DNA of 64,000 bases from Pseudeuparius sepicola (GCA_963920635.1 OY987306.1:12914001-12978000); one strand, 5' to 3'. Shown: positions 43,301 to 54,633, numbered from the stretch's first letter. Notes: a model not told the origin generated them from the sequence alone. Translations and numbers: made by a program.

Positions 43301-46300
43301 GTTCTTATACAGGGTGTTCACAAAATATGAATAAAAGTTACATTCAAAATGTGCTTAAATCTCGAAATTTTCAAATGGAAACCCCCATTTTTTTAATGCG
43401 ATCTTATTCACCAATAAAAATTGACAACTTTGTGTAAGGTTTCCTATACTTAAATGCAGTAATTTTCGATTAATTTACGAAAAACCCACTTTTCGCCCAT
43501 AAAATGCGGGGTTTGCTTAACGCTTGGAAAATCATATTAGCCGTGGACGATGAAAAGACAATCGCGGTTGAGGAAATGTCACTTGGTTTATAAATTATTG
43601 TCAACAATAATGCCGGCGCGCTTAAATTACACAAAAGAAGATTATGTATCGCACGTTCTTGATATTACTTTGTTGCATTCTGCGTATATAATAAACAAAT
43701 TTAAATAATCTTCGTTTGCGTAGTTTAAGCGCGCCGGCATTATTGTTGACAATAATTTGTAAACCAAGTGACATTTCCTCAGCTGCGATTGTCTTTTCAA
43801 CGTCCACGGCTAATATGATTTTCCAAACGTTAAGCAAACCCCGCATTTTATGGGCGAAAAGTGGGTTTTTTGTAGATTAATCGAAAATTACTGCATTTAG
43901 GTATAGGAAACCTTACACAAAGTTGTCATCATTTTTAGTGGTGAATAAGATCGCATTAAAAAAAATGGGGGTTTCCATTTGAAAATTTCGAGATTTAAGC
44001 ACATTGTGAATGTAATTTTTATTCATATTTTATGAACACCCTGTATAAGAAGGGATTTATTGCTCAACAGAGATCACTAGGTCAGGGCTTCTGTTACACA
44101 ATGCCAAAAATTCGTTGTGAAATTTCGCGGTTTCCTCGTATAAATTGCTAATTGACTTTAGGTCTGCATCTGTATTTTTTTTCGGAAAAATGCAAATATC
44201 TCAAAAACGGTTGGATTTAGACATAGGATATGTTGCATGTTTTTGTTCCAAAATGATGCCTAGAATCGAAAAAAGCAATAAAATATAAGGTGTTCCATTT
44301 GAGATAAGAAAGTTGATATCGACTTCGGGTATAACCGGAAGTGCCAGATTCACCAAAATATTTTAGTTGAGCAGCGCCCATCGGCATAGGTGAGGTGCCA
44401 AATTTTCAGAATTTTCCTACTTTTAGTTTTCCATATATAGATCGATGCAGTTCGTGGTGGGCCACCCGTATATACAGGGTGAGTCAGAATGTATAGTAAA
44501 TACTTTAGAGGGGTGTTCGGCAGATGGCTTTAAGGGGGGTCTTTCATATAAAATTTTTCGATTTGGGCTTTCTTTGCCAAGTTATTTGGGTCTACAAGGT
44601 GGCCCAAAAGTATTTTTTTATTTATATTTCTATAACGGCGTTACTTACTACTACTAAAATTTGAAATTTGGTATGTGTTACCCACTTACTCCTTAGGGTA
44701 GTTTATTCATTTACACAGTGCCCTAAAAAAGGGAAAAAACTAGCAACCCATATTAATTTTTTGCTGAAACTTTTTTGAGGTTATCGTTTTGGTCTTGCAG
44801 GTCCATCATTTCAGTGTATCTTTTCATTTTGCAACAAAAGTGTACTCTTGTTTCATAACGATAAAATCAACCGTTTGCGTTGAAATTGGCAAAACGTGCC
44901 CCAAAACACCTGTTAACTTCAACATTCGAAACATACAATTTTTACCTACCGCTTTTAAACGTTACACATCGACTGTACCATTTAAACTGAGAAAATTCTT
45001 ATGAACAATATACCAAAACTTATTAGCTTTCAAAATGGAAAGGATTGAATTAACAAAATTTGAACACCCTATTTCAAGATAACCAATGCTGTTTTGACCA
45101 ATGTCCAATTGGTATTTTTTTCCTTATTTTGAATGTACAGTCGATCTGTAACGTTTGAAAGCGGTAAGTAAAAATTTTAGGTTTTGAATGTTGAAGTCAA
45201 CAGGTGTTTTGGGGCACGTTTTGCCAATTTCAACGCAAACGGTTGATTTTATCGTTAGGAAACAAGAGTACACTTTTGTTGCAAAATGAAAAGATACACT
45301 GAAATGATGAACCTAGAAGACCAAAAAGATAACCTCAAAAAAGTTTGAGCAACAAAATTAATGGGGTTCTTAGTTTTTGCCCTTTTTTAGGGCACTGTGT
45401 AAATGAATAAACTACCCTAAGGCGTCTTCCAGTAAGTAGATAACACATACCAAATTTCAATTTTTTAAGTAGCGCCGTTATTGAGATATAAATAAAAATA
45501 AATACTTTTGGGTCACCTTGTATAGACCCGAATAACTTGGCAAGGAAAGCCCAAATCGAAAAATTTTATTTGAAGGCCCCCCCTTAAAACCTCCTGCCGA
45601 ACATCCTTTTAAAGTATTTACTATACATTCTGACTCACCCTGTATAATAATGTATAAATAAATTTCGAAAAGTACTTTTAGGGATTTTTTTAGAGGAAAA
45701 TCAATGCCGGATTCTTATTCAGCGTTCTTCGAAACCCAAACGTACCAATTTGCATTACCATAGCTCTACAGGGTGTTTCAAAATTTTTAGTGCCCCACTT
45801 AATTAGTGACCACCCCTGTAAAATTATTATTTTTAGCACGATTTCATAAACTTTTTTTTGTTGGATAGCTTCGATAATGGCATTAAATGCATAATTCAGG
45901 TGCCCCGTGCGTTACATTCATGAGACGAAGTTTTAGTGCTGAAATTTCGAGTACTATTAGGGACTTTTTTTTTAGAGAAAAATTAATGCTAGATTTTTAT
46001 TCAACGTTGTTGGAAACCGAAACGTACCAATTTGCATTAGAAAATGGAGGACTAATTGAAATGACTGAAATTTGAGTTTATGTTATGTTGCGTTGTTTAT
46101 TCATGTATTTGATTATATTAAATTAAATAAAAAAATTGTTCGCTAATAAATTTTTGAAAGAATATGAGTTCCTCGTGAATATTTTAGTGACCAACTTACC
46201 AGAAATTAAGAAAATTAATTACAAATTATTACGTTTTTGTTTGGAACCTCTCACTGCATATAAAAATCCGGCCTTGCTTTTCCTTTTAATTTTTTTGGAA

Positions 46301-49300
46301 CACCCTGTGGAGCTATGGTAATGCAAATTGGTACGTTTGAGTTTCCAACAACGCTGAACAAGAAACCGGCATTAATTTTCCTCTAAAAAATCCCTAATAG
46401 TACTTCTCGAAATTTCAGCACTAAAACACCGTCTCAGTGGGCCATGAATTTAACGCACGAGGCACCTGAATTATGCATTTAATGTCATTTTTAAAGCTCT
46501 ACCCAACAAAAAAAAGTTTATGAAAATCGAGCTACAAATAAAAATTTTACGGAGGTGGTCAGCCCTTAAGTATGGCAATAAAAATTTTGAAACTCCCTGT
46601 AGAGCTACGTCAATGCAAAATGGTACCTTTGGGTTTCGAACAATGCTGAATAGGAGTCTGACATTAATTTTCCTCTAAAAAAATCCCTAATAGTACTTCT
46701 CGAAATTTCAGCACTAAAACACCGTCTCAGTGGGCCATGACTTTAACGCACGAGGCACCTGTATTATGGGTTTGATGCCATTTTTAAAGCTCTATCCAAC
46801 AAAAAAAAGTTTATGAAAATCGAGCTATAAATAAAAATTTTACAGGGGTGGTCAGTACTGGTCTCCCCGACGCTTGTTGACGCGTTGCACGTCAAGCAAA
46901 AGCAAACCTTGAATTTATTTTATTTCAAAACGTCAGTGCGATCAGTCAAATTATTTCCACCATTTATTCAAATATTCAGTTAGCACCTAGAAAAAACATA
47001 CGTACTGTACAGGGTGTTCCCGTATATTTTGACCCACCCCTAGAGCCTATATTTTTCGAGTTAGAAAAAAATTACTTAAATGAAAGTTGTAGGGTTTTTT
47101 TCTGAACCGCTAGGACCTGTTACTAGATAAAACAAATGAGCGTCGCAAATTTATGAAAAAATATAAACTTACTTTTTTTTAATGGAACACCCTGTATATG
47201 GAAGGCAAGGGCCTTCCTGTGAATCCATTATTTTTGGGACAATACACCTTGGTACCCTACAACTTTCATTTAAGTAATTTTTTTCTAACTCGAAAAATAG
47301 AGGCTCTAGGGGTGGGTCAAAATATACGGGAACACCCTGTACAGCTCGAGTGGATTCTCCATATCATCCTTTGAACGATTGAGAATGGGTATACCAAAAT
47401 CTCGCTTTAACTGTTCTCTAGATTATGAAAATAAATAGGTAAATATTTCATGTCCCTAGAAATCCGTAAGCGGCGGCCATATTGATATTATTGATAGGTA
47501 ACCGAGGAGAGGGCCGTGATCAACAGAATTTACATTGTACACACACGAATCCTAAATTTAAATAGATAGAAATTAACATTAAAGTCTGTTCTGTGAAGCA
47601 CAGAAAAAGGCTATAGTTATAGTTTCCGTGTTTGAAGTTAGGTTAGAACTATAGAATATCAAGGCCTAACCTTAGGCGCCTGTCACAAGTTCTGACATTT
47701 CTGCCAGACATGGTAAATACGCCCCTGACATTTTCCCTGTAGAAGCTCAAGAAGTAGTTACAACGACCGCCATGCCTTGCAGTCTTGCCAACAACAAACA
47801 ATAATTGCGTAGAAGGTTGGCATAGAGGAGTTCATCGACTGTATAAGAAAGGAATAACAGACCTCGGAGCACCCACAACTTCGAGGTAGGTACCGAGTTG
47901 TTGCTTCTTTAACATCGTGGCAGACTTATAAACGCCTACGCGCCATACTCTACTTATTAAAGCTGTTTTACATACAATTTTCCCAATAAATTGTATTAGT
48001 ATACAATTATTGGTATAATTTGAACAATCTTCCTTTTATAATTACTGCAATAACATTTTTAAATCAATTCATTTTCCTCCTCACTGCGAAAACTTGCTCA
48101 TACTTATTTACACTTAGTTATTTAGTTATTTTTTTATATTTCTATGGATATCTATTTTTGTCCCTTATTGAATTTTTGAATTTATTTCTAATATCTACTA
48201 AGTTTGAAATGTTCTGGAACTTTATAAACAAAATTTAACGTTTTTTTTCGTATTTATAGATGAAAATTTATGATTTGCGGAGAAGGGAAGCCGGCAAAAT
48301 GTTTGGGCCTGGACGGTAGGGGCCTGCTATCGAAAATAAATAAATCTTTCTTATTTTGTTAATTTTCGTATTTATTTTATTGTTGTATTTTTAAATGCCT
48401 TTCTGAACAGCGCTCTCAAGACTGATTACTGATCTCCTATCGAGCTCATCTCAAGATAAATGGACACATTTTAACAAGAAATATCCATAAAACAAAACAA
48501 CAGCTTCTCAAAATACCAAAAAGTATTTATAACAACAAACACTTGGACATCTCTGCAGCCATAGGCGGTTCTAGGTGGGGGCTTGGGGGGGCTAAGCCCC
48601 CCAAATCTTAAAATAGCCCCCCCCCCAATTTATTTTTCGCTACCAAACCGCTACCTACTGACACAACTAAGAACGATTATTATTTTTAATTTAGTGGGGA
48701 TTTGAACTCAGTTCATTGGTAGAGCATTCGACTGGTAACAGCGGTTGTAGCTCCCACTGGTGTCTAACATTTTTAACATTTAACATTTTTTCAATATTAT
48801 TTCAGCACCTTTTTTTGTTAAATTATTAAAAGTAGGTAGGTAGCATTTTTTTATGAATCACCATATGGGTATTAGGTTTTTTATAGTAAGTACTTATGTA
48901 ATATGTTAGTATATTTTGTTATGCGAAACAATCCTATTACTTGTTAAAAAAAAATGTTTTGTATAATAATAATCACAAATATGGTCACCTTAGCTATATG
49001 CCAGGGCCCAGGGGCTTAAGCCCCCCCCCCCCCAAAACAATAGGTCTAGAACCGCCTATGTCTGCAGCTATGTAAACCACTAAATAAAAATATAAAAATA
49101 ATAAAATAAGTTTGCTGAATTGTTGGCGCGGTGAATTGTTCTTGGTAAGTACCAAGTATACAGATATGGGACATCGTTAGGCTTGTTAAAGTATTCCCAA
49201 ATCAAAAATCGACAGGATTTATTCAGGTCATCGCGATTATTGCGTGTTATTTCAAGGATAATATTTATTCTAGGGAACTGTTGGCGGTACAGGCAAAATC

Positions 49301-52300
49301 AGGGAAGCCATATGGGAAATAGGAAAAAATTGCGCCGGTGCCGGTTATATTTATTATTAGGATTATTAGCATTTGGAAATGTGTAAATGTATAAATTTCA
49401 GTTAAGCATCTCTAGGACGCCCTTTACAATTTTTAAATATGTTAAATGGGTTATTCTAATAAAACCTCACCGCTAAAAGTGGGATAAAAGCCACGCATTC
49501 TTGCAGAGATCCGGTCAATTTTATTATTTTCAAAATATATATGCAGTTATAAGTACGCACAACAAGAAACACTTAAAATTAGAAATACAATCAGCAATTC
49601 AACAAAATACCTACTTCTTAAAGAGCTGAATCCAACTCTGCTGCTACAGACGCTTGGTCGTCCTCTGATAACAACATCTTCTACTTTATACGTTGGTACC
49701 GGCACAGAAGGCTCATAGGCGGGATTTGCAAAGCTCAATGTATTTCCTGCTGACGGGGGTGGGCTTGTCTGTATTTTTAAAACTCCGTACTGCACTTCAT
49801 TTGTTTCCATCTAAAAATTACTATATATTACTCTTTGTACTACTTCAGTTTGTAAAGATTATCGGAAAATGTTGCTTTCAGCGCAGAAACACATTTTTTA
49901 CTTTCACTCTTATTTATCTAGCAAACATTTCAATCGATTTTTTTAGGAAAACCCTGAATATTTTAAAACTTTTAACAGGCACCGAAAACATAAAGAGGAT
50001 ATCTTTGTAATTAAAATTTACATTGAATAAATACAAATTTTAATGCATTATAGGTACTATGCAGGCTTAGCATTATTGTACAGGGTGATCCAAACTCGAC
50101 GCCCCAGGCCTACAGCGGGAACACGAAAACTCAAAATAAAATTTCGAAAAGGGGTTCTTAAATGGGACATACTAAGGTCAAATTTTGATCGAAAATAGCT
50201 TTTTTGATGTTTGGGAAAATGGCCGCTGTGACGTCATCGATATTATTTTCCCAGAAACATACCAGTTTTTCTCTATATATTGAAAGTCCTTATCATTCTC
50301 AACAACTTTTATAGAAATAAATTTTCTGTATCTTTTGTCTTTTCAAATCTACAGAGTTAAATATGTAAAAAAAGATGGAATTTTTTCTAATCATTTTTCG
50401 AAATCTAGGTAGCTATGGAAACAATAGATAGTCAATTATTTAAGAGTATGTTAGGGTGCCTTGCGCACCCTTAAATTTATTCAACTGGAATATTTATTAA
50501 ATTTCTGAATTGTGCTTGTTACTAACTTGTTTGTTATTATTGTTTGTTACAAATTTATTTTTTTTAATATTCCAGTTGAATAAATTTAAGGGTGCGCAAG
50601 GCACCCTAACACTCTTAAATAATTTTTGACTATAAATTGTTTCCATAGCTATCTAGATTTCGAAAAATGATTAGAAAAATTCCATGTTTTTTTACATATT
50701 TGACCCTGTAGATTTGGAACGACAAAAGATACAGAAAATTTCTTTCTATAAAAGTTGTTGAGAATGATAAGGACTTTCAGTATATAGAGAAAAACTGGTA
50801 TGTTTCTGGGAAAATAATATCGATGACGTCACAGCGGCCATTTTCCCAAACACCAAAAAAGCTAATTTTCGGTCAAAATTGGACCTTAGTATGTCCCATT
50901 TAAGAACCCCTTTTCGAAATTTTATTTTGAGTTTTCGTGTTCCCGCTGTAGGCCTGGGGCGTCGAGTTTGGATCACCCGTACTATACTAACCAGAACTGC
51001 ATCTTCTGTTGGTTCAAGAGTAATACGTGTCTTCGCTCTCTCGCACAATGCTATATAAAACTGAATAAAGTCGGATCTTCTTATTAGATGATACATTGCA
51101 AAGCAAGTGATAACAGTAGAGACCGATACTGTAAAGAAGTATACAGTACTACCACGTAATTCTGTAATTATGAATCTTGTTGCTACTCTAACACAAGATG
51201 TAAACACACCAGAAGTACCTAGAAATGTACCCAGTTAGTACAGAAATTTGCCAAATTAATCATTAACATTACTTTCACCAACCATAAGGGCCTGTGTGTA
51301 TTTTGGTGGAAGCATACTTGTATAGCCGTAAAAACTCGACTGTTGTACTGAAAAATATATATTAAAGAAATAATAGCTTAATGTAAGAATTTAGATCTAT
51401 TGATTTTGACTTTACCTGTGCATCCTATAGCGACTATAGCTACAGCTGCCAAATTAACAGTGTATGAAGTAGAGGAACCAAAGGCTTCCCACCAAACTTC
51501 ACATACCACCACAAACATCAATGTCAGGAAGGACATAATATATCCAAAATTAATCCTGGCATTAAGCGTAAACGTTTCAACTAATAAATTGTTCGCCAAT
51601 ACCGTCAAAAGGGCAACAAAAATGTATATCATGGACATATCGAATACTACAGGCGTTCCTGGATAACGTACTTTAAAGTAATCCATAGCCATAATAAAGC
51701 TAAAAAGTTAAAAATAGACTTTAGTACAAGAATCTCTATTATATTCCTAGTCGAATTTTTATCGCATTTGAAAAATTCGGAATTTTTGCTCTTATTTACC
51801 TATACGTGAATATGAAAGAAACACTGTTAGATTGCTTCTACGAACAGCTGAATAGGTACCTACTACTTTTCCGTCTTCCCTAAAACTTTGAAACATGCGC
51901 AAATCGTCTCATCCAACATTCAGGGGCCATAGGTGTGCGCATGGAATAATAACTTTTTAATTTGAAAACAATATGCAGTTTAAAATGTACTTGCTGTAAA
52001 TTGATTTACATATTTGTTCCCACTTAGATATTGTGAAATATTCACATACACACGCCTATGGTATGATGGCCACGCTTCTAGCCACCGAAACTTTTCCCAC
52101 TATTTAACAAAAGTATTCAGCTGTTCAGAAACAAGCTCTAACTTTTAAAATATGCAACAAATTCAATTTTTTACCACGTCTTTCTTGTCCTGTTTGTCTG
52201 TTCCTCAAATTTTGCAATCGATTTTAAACTAATTTCCCGATGAGCTACACACTTGACGCTTTAAACATAGCTCAGAACTGGATGACAATGCAATATTAAC

Positions 52301-54633
52301 TCTAACTTATAAAAATATTTGAGTAGTGGAAACTTATGAACAGATAAGCACAGGCCATACGCTTGTAATAAATAAAAATAACGTGTTAAAAACGCATTAA
52401 GAAGAAAGGATGACAAACAAGAATGCGGCAACTACAACCTTATATAAAAATCTTATGACATTTTGGTTCCTTTTTTATTTTATTTTTGAGGAAAGTAACA
52501 ATTAAACAGGTTGATGTATTATTGGTAGGTAGGTACCTATAACTGAACCTGGACCGATACAATATTAATATAGTGTCGGTCCAGGTATAACAGTTTTCTG
52601 TTTCAGATATGACCAGGTGAAGAGAACTGAAATAAATCTGAAATTTCCCAGATGTCTTTGCCATAATCTCATCAAGATGTTTAAAATCGATTGCAAAATT
52701 TCAAACACAAGACTAAAAAGAAGAACATAAGAAAATTTAAATAACTTAATATACCACGTTGTAGCCCCATGAAGATTTGGAAAACGTAGGGCGCATGCAA
52801 AACCTAGATAATAAGTAGATAATAGTAAGAGCTGTCGCTGGGGAAACATTTGCAGTGCAATACAATTATTGTTAGTGACTTAAGTGCGCATTTCTCTGGG
52901 ACTTTTACACTTTCAAGTAACGAACTCAAAAAAAGTAAATTATCAATCACTACATGTAGTTTTTGACTTATGCGTGTAACAAATAATAAAAATGAACCTG
53001 ATAGCGTTGACTGGCGTATTAATAAGATTTCTCACGGCTGTAGTTTCATGTCCTGGAAAGTAGATGGCGCCTATGGTCAACAATGTATTTTGCATTGTAT
53101 TTTGTCTCCGGGAAGCGCATGGTGAGCCAGAGAACTGTCAAACATGACAGCCGTGAGCAGTCTTTATTAATACGTCAGTCAACGCTATTAGGCAGGAAAG
53201 TTGTTTTTTTGAATTTTGAACACAGTTACTTATTTTTAATTAACAAAAAAGGTCGTTAGAACAGGTGTTATACAGAAATCACGATTTTGGGAGAAGGCCG
53301 GTAATGATCGGAAAGGATGGTAATGACCGAGAATGGTCACGAATATGAATACTCTCAGTGACTATATTTCTATAGTCACTGATACTAATCTTTCATACTT
53401 TTTAAGTTTTCCTTTAACTGACGTACCTATTTTCTTTTCATTCATTTTTATAATTCCCTGAAAGTGAAAATATAGGTATTTTATCATTTATTATATTTTC
53501 ACTACCATCCCTTTAGGGTTATTACCGTCCCATTTCTATGTTTAGAGGGATAGTAATGACGAGGACAGTAGGTACACGATGTTTTGGTTGTGATTGAATT
53601 CAGGTTATGTTCTTGAATTTTCAATAGCACGGCAGTTATTTTGATTATTTTCTGGTCATATGTGAATCAAAATGAAAACTGATTGTATTAACATGAAATA
53701 TTTGAAAGAGGGGACAGTCGTTACAATAATTATTTTCATAAAGTAGGTACATTATTTTTACCTTTTATAATAGTCATTTAAACACTGTAACAAGATTTAT
53801 AGGAACACTACTTTGCTTGTGTCTGAACCGTGCAATCGGAGATGCCAGATTTCAATGTGAACTGAATATAGGCTTTTAAAGCCCTATCTACTGGCTGAAA
53901 GTAGGATTTAAAGATGAAGGGAGGTGTAATGACGTCTATAATAATTGTGGACATTTGTTCAACGCACGGTAAATAATTTCTGTTGCAGTTAATGCTATAT
54001 TTTAAATTCCACCTTTACATATTTGAAATCGAATAAAAAAATTTGATTTCCAGTTTCCCATTTAAAAAATAAAAGCAGATTAATTGATAGCATTGAGGCT
54101 AGGGACAAGGGATGGTAATGACGTTTCACCTGTTCTGCCTTAAACAAAAACTGCCTCAGAGGAACATGTCAACTTTTATAATCATCCAGAAATTCAGACG
54201 TAAGAAGTAAAAAATGCGGGAAAAATCTTAATACTTGAAGAAATTATCGAGGTGAGACGCAAAGTGTACGTACAAGTCTCAGAGAATCCATCTATTAGAT
54301 GCGCCCCACGTTTATCGAAACTCTATGTCTCAAATGCAAAATTATGAAAAAAATTAGATGCATTGTTTTTGCAAGCGATACATCAGATTTGGCAGATTTT
54401 GGCAGATGAATATGTTTCAAATGTACTCCAACCAAAGTCCCAATCAAAACTTACCTGTTGTAAGGTAATAGAAACCCCATGCCCCCCAGGACAAATGCTA
54501 GATAAATCATGTTGTATTTGTCTTTTGGTGGTGAAAGATTTGCAAAAATTTCCCTTGCATGGAAGTCATCTGTTCCTCTTCTTGGTCTAGGCAATTTGGA
54601 ATATCCGAGGGTGTCAGTTGTCTCTTCCACCAT
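28369..54633 (-). CDS. Equilibrative nucleoside transporter, SLC29A4 (ENT4/PMAT) type, eight coding exons
   Basis: Exons (high to low): 54633-54455, 51699-51416, 51347-51273, 51218-50992, 49810-49615, 42181-41991, 38231-37994, 28616-28369; 545 aa, all GT-AG, phases consistent. Family members move nucleosides (ENT4 also monoamines and organic cations) across the plasma membrane with 11 membrane helices. Seen: cytosolic N-terminus then TM1 with GGMGFLLPYNSF (52-63); RYPGTPVVFDM; the hallmark QQSSFYGYTSMLP (residues 156-168) and MVGES; RRSDFIQFY after TM6; a long loop (about 235-320) with EVQYGVLKIQ; RWEVTKAIYPYMISI opening TM7; ANFNCADLIGK; and SNGVLGSVPMI in TM10. The closest type is ENT4 by the GYTSMLP...MVGES block; the C-terminus is Ser/Thr-rich. 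At exon 5 only donor 49615 (GTAGGT) keeps frame; GTATTT four bases on does not. Introns hold most of the window's transposons. Confidence 0.93.
28908..29382. repeat. Repeat cluster in transporter intron 7
   Basis: GGTTGGGAGGGGTTGT and CCGACAAATTTTTT recur in direct order (near 29215, 29350) and the same words appear inverted near 28908-28945 and 29050. It behaves as a foldback made of repeated ~130-bp modules. Confidence 0.6.
29560..29875. repeat. hAT-like fragment
   Basis: The block with AAAATGCGCCGCAAGC near 29650 resembles 19820-19960 inside the hAT element at 19350. The end CCCCCCCCTGGCTACGGCCCTG (given in part: GGCTACGGCCCTG) is a typical hAT-type terminus, but no left end is visible. 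Confidence 0.5.
30172..30495. mobile_element. Imperfect palindromic element
   Basis: TTTGGTTCTTC and AAGCTTTCGTCCACGATTAC on the left (to 30246) appear inverted at 30420-30495. The centre is unrelated sequence. Confidence 0.55.
31131..31232. repeat. Short inverted repeat
   Basis: AACGTGAACTGCCAACCGTGAG is mirrored by CTCACGGTTGACAGTTCACGTT (20 bases quoted in part) around a ~45-bp loop. Confidence 0.5.
32090..32435. mobile_element. Palindromic element inside the split foldback
   Basis: TTAAGGGGGGGTTGCCAACAG at the left is mirrored near 32415-32435, and ATAGCATAAAATCTAATAAC is mirrored near 32352-32372. The middle also folds (AAGATCTTATGATTAAAATA against the inverse). Confidence 0.65.
33050..34500 (+). 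repeat. LTR-like insertion inside the LINE
   Basis: The LINE frame breaks off at about 33050 and resumes at about 34500. The block starts near TGGTGCCCCG and ends near GCGCGCCA, and holds a promoter-like GGATATAAAAGAGG at about 33365, as in a solo LTR. I could not find a clean target duplication, so the class is a guess. Confidence 0.35.
35129..35555 (+). mobile_element. tRNA-derived SINE-like insertion in the LINE
   Basis: It starts GGGGCCGCGGTGGCGTCGCT; GTGGCGTCGCTCG resembles a pol III A box and GGTTCGAGGC at 35204 matches a B box. It ends in an ATT-rich tail (35531-35555), after which LINE coding resumes. No clear target duplication was found. Confidence 0.5.
36591..36737. repeat. Second (ATT)n-tailed repeat
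   Basis: A ~130-bp segment ending CATTGATTTTATTATTATT follows the LINE tail directly. It could be the 3' end of another retroposon. Confidence 0.35.
37199..37743. mobile_element. Foldback element, CCGGGTGGGTC...GGCCCACCCGG
   Basis: Mirror ends with TA on each side (37197-37198, 37744-37745). It abuts the right end of the split foldback through TATA. The arms share AAAGTTGGACTTTTTT against AAGTCCAAAATTTT. No coding. Confidence 0.7.
38232..39219. other. Transporter intron 6, no element recognised
   Basis: No exon or clear repeat is visible here. Confidence 0.3.
39220..39479 (+). repeat. LTR fragment of a decayed Gypsy element
   Basis: It is related to 7190-7503 and, inverted, to 56795-57115. 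It ends ...GAGATTCAGTACA and is followed at once by TTGGTTGTCAGAAGCG, which looks like a primer-binding site. Confidence 0.6.
39548..40030 (+). pseudogene. Decayed Gypsy coding region: gag start joined to integrase tail
   Basis: From 39548 a highly charged Glu/Lys coiled-coil frame runs to a stop at 39737 and on to about 39874. It passes directly into integrase-like sequence in another frame (QGRNFESEVF, then TPLHPQSDGMV followed by a stop and FDKTLETYLKMV). Protease, reverse transcriptase and RNase H are absent, so ~3 kb was deleted. At the position of the second catalytic aspartate I read asparagine. The remnant runs into the foldback at 40038. Confidence 0.65.
40038..41124. mobile_element. 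Foldback element with one intact end (...ACACCCTG)
   Basis: TGTGCAAACATTTGAAGAAAGTG at the left (quoted region 40052-40074) is mirrored at about 41080-41103, and the arms can be followed to a centre near 40620. The right end is ...GAACACCCTG-TATA; the left lacks the last ~15 bp. The next sequence starts CAGGGTGAGC, a different element end. Confidence 0.7.
41129..41990. other. Transporter intron 6, distal part
   Basis: It begins with a lone element end (CAGGGTGAGC) whose partner I cannot find. Otherwise AT-rich sequence. Confidence 0.3.
42882..44468. mobile_element. Foldback CAGGGTGCCCCACC...GGTGGGCCACCCG nested in the above
   Basis: Mirror ends with TA outside (42880-42881, 44469-44470). 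The arms run inwards with high identity to about 43300 and 44050, where another element occupies the centre. Confidence 0.8.
43310..44043. mobile_element. Innermost foldback CAGGGTGTTCA...TGAACACCCTG
   Basis: TA-flanked mirror ends (43308-43309, 44044-44045). Arms of ~340 bp are nearly identical around a 50-bp loop near 43650. It sits in the centre of the 42882-44468 element. Confidence 0.85.
44475..45642. mobile_element. Foldback CAGGGTGAGTC...GACTCACCCTG, joined to the previous one
   Basis: Mirror ends, TA at 44473-44474 and 45643-45644; only TATATA separates it from the element ending at 44468. The centre near 45050 shares sequence with the element at 80-1108. Confidence 0.8.
47010..47339. 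mobile_element. Foldback CAGGGTGTTCCCG...CGGGAACACCCTG
   Basis: Mirror ends over about 60 bp (CACCCCTAGAGCCTA and inverse), TA on both sides (47008-47009, 47340-47341). An extra internal terminus ACACCCTGTATAT lies near 47187. Confidence 0.8.
47345..48559. other. Transporter intron 5, unassigned
   Basis: No exon. The end GGGCCTGCTATCGAAAATAA (48331 region) followed by AATAAATC looks like the 3' end of a retroposon, but no coding support is present. Confidence 0.3.
48560..49060. mobile_element. Non-autonomous hAT-like element with perfect 8-bp target duplication
   Basis: The ends CATAGGCGGTTCTAG and CTAGAACCGCCTATG are inverted copies with C/G-rich subterminal tracts. TCTGCAGC flanks it on both sides (48552-48559, 49061-49068). 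The 501-bp interior has no transposase. Confidence 0.88.
50081..50979. mobile_element. Foldback CAGGGTGATCC...GGATCACCCG in transporter intron 4
   Basis: Two ~430-bp arms match nearly base for base (CAAACTCGACGCC at one end, GGCGTCGAGTTTG at the other) around a ~60-bp centre near 50540. TA borders both ends. Its right end lies 10 bases into the intron that follows exon 4 (exon ends 50992). Confidence 0.85.
51700..54454. other. Transporter intron 1
   Basis: Apart from the MITE at 52997 I see no exon or element. GT-AG borders fit the phase of exons 1 and 2. Confidence 0.4.
52997..53196. mobile_element. Short palindromic MITE
   Basis: GATAGCGTTGACTGGCGTAT on the left is mirrored by ATACGTCAGTCAACGCTATT on the right, arms ~45 bp including CTCACGGCTG/CAGCCGTGAG, with a ~100-bp centre. 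Confidence 0.65.

Larger units (their letters stand above)
42752..46856. mobile_element. Complex element interrupted by a stack of foldbacks
   Basis: The first 130 bp (CAGTGTGTCCCACTTAAGG...) and the part from 45648 to 46856 correspond to the copy at 60607-61806. The missing middle of the first arm resumes directly after the inserted elements (TTTCGAAAAGTACTTTTAGGG). The host itself contains repeated arms: GACCACCCCTGTAAAA occurs near 42767 and 45810 and inverted near 46838. Confidence 0.7.

Noticed and set aside
46136..46321. 61-residue open frame conserved in two copies (also 61171-61356)
   Set aside because: Both lie inside two near-identical copies of the same transposable element; no family, signal or splice context supports a gene.
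49609..49615. Donor GTATTT at 49610 for transporter exon 5
   Set aside because: It leaves two bases over and breaks the frame with exon 6; donor GTAGGT after 49615 fits the phase and the family alignment.
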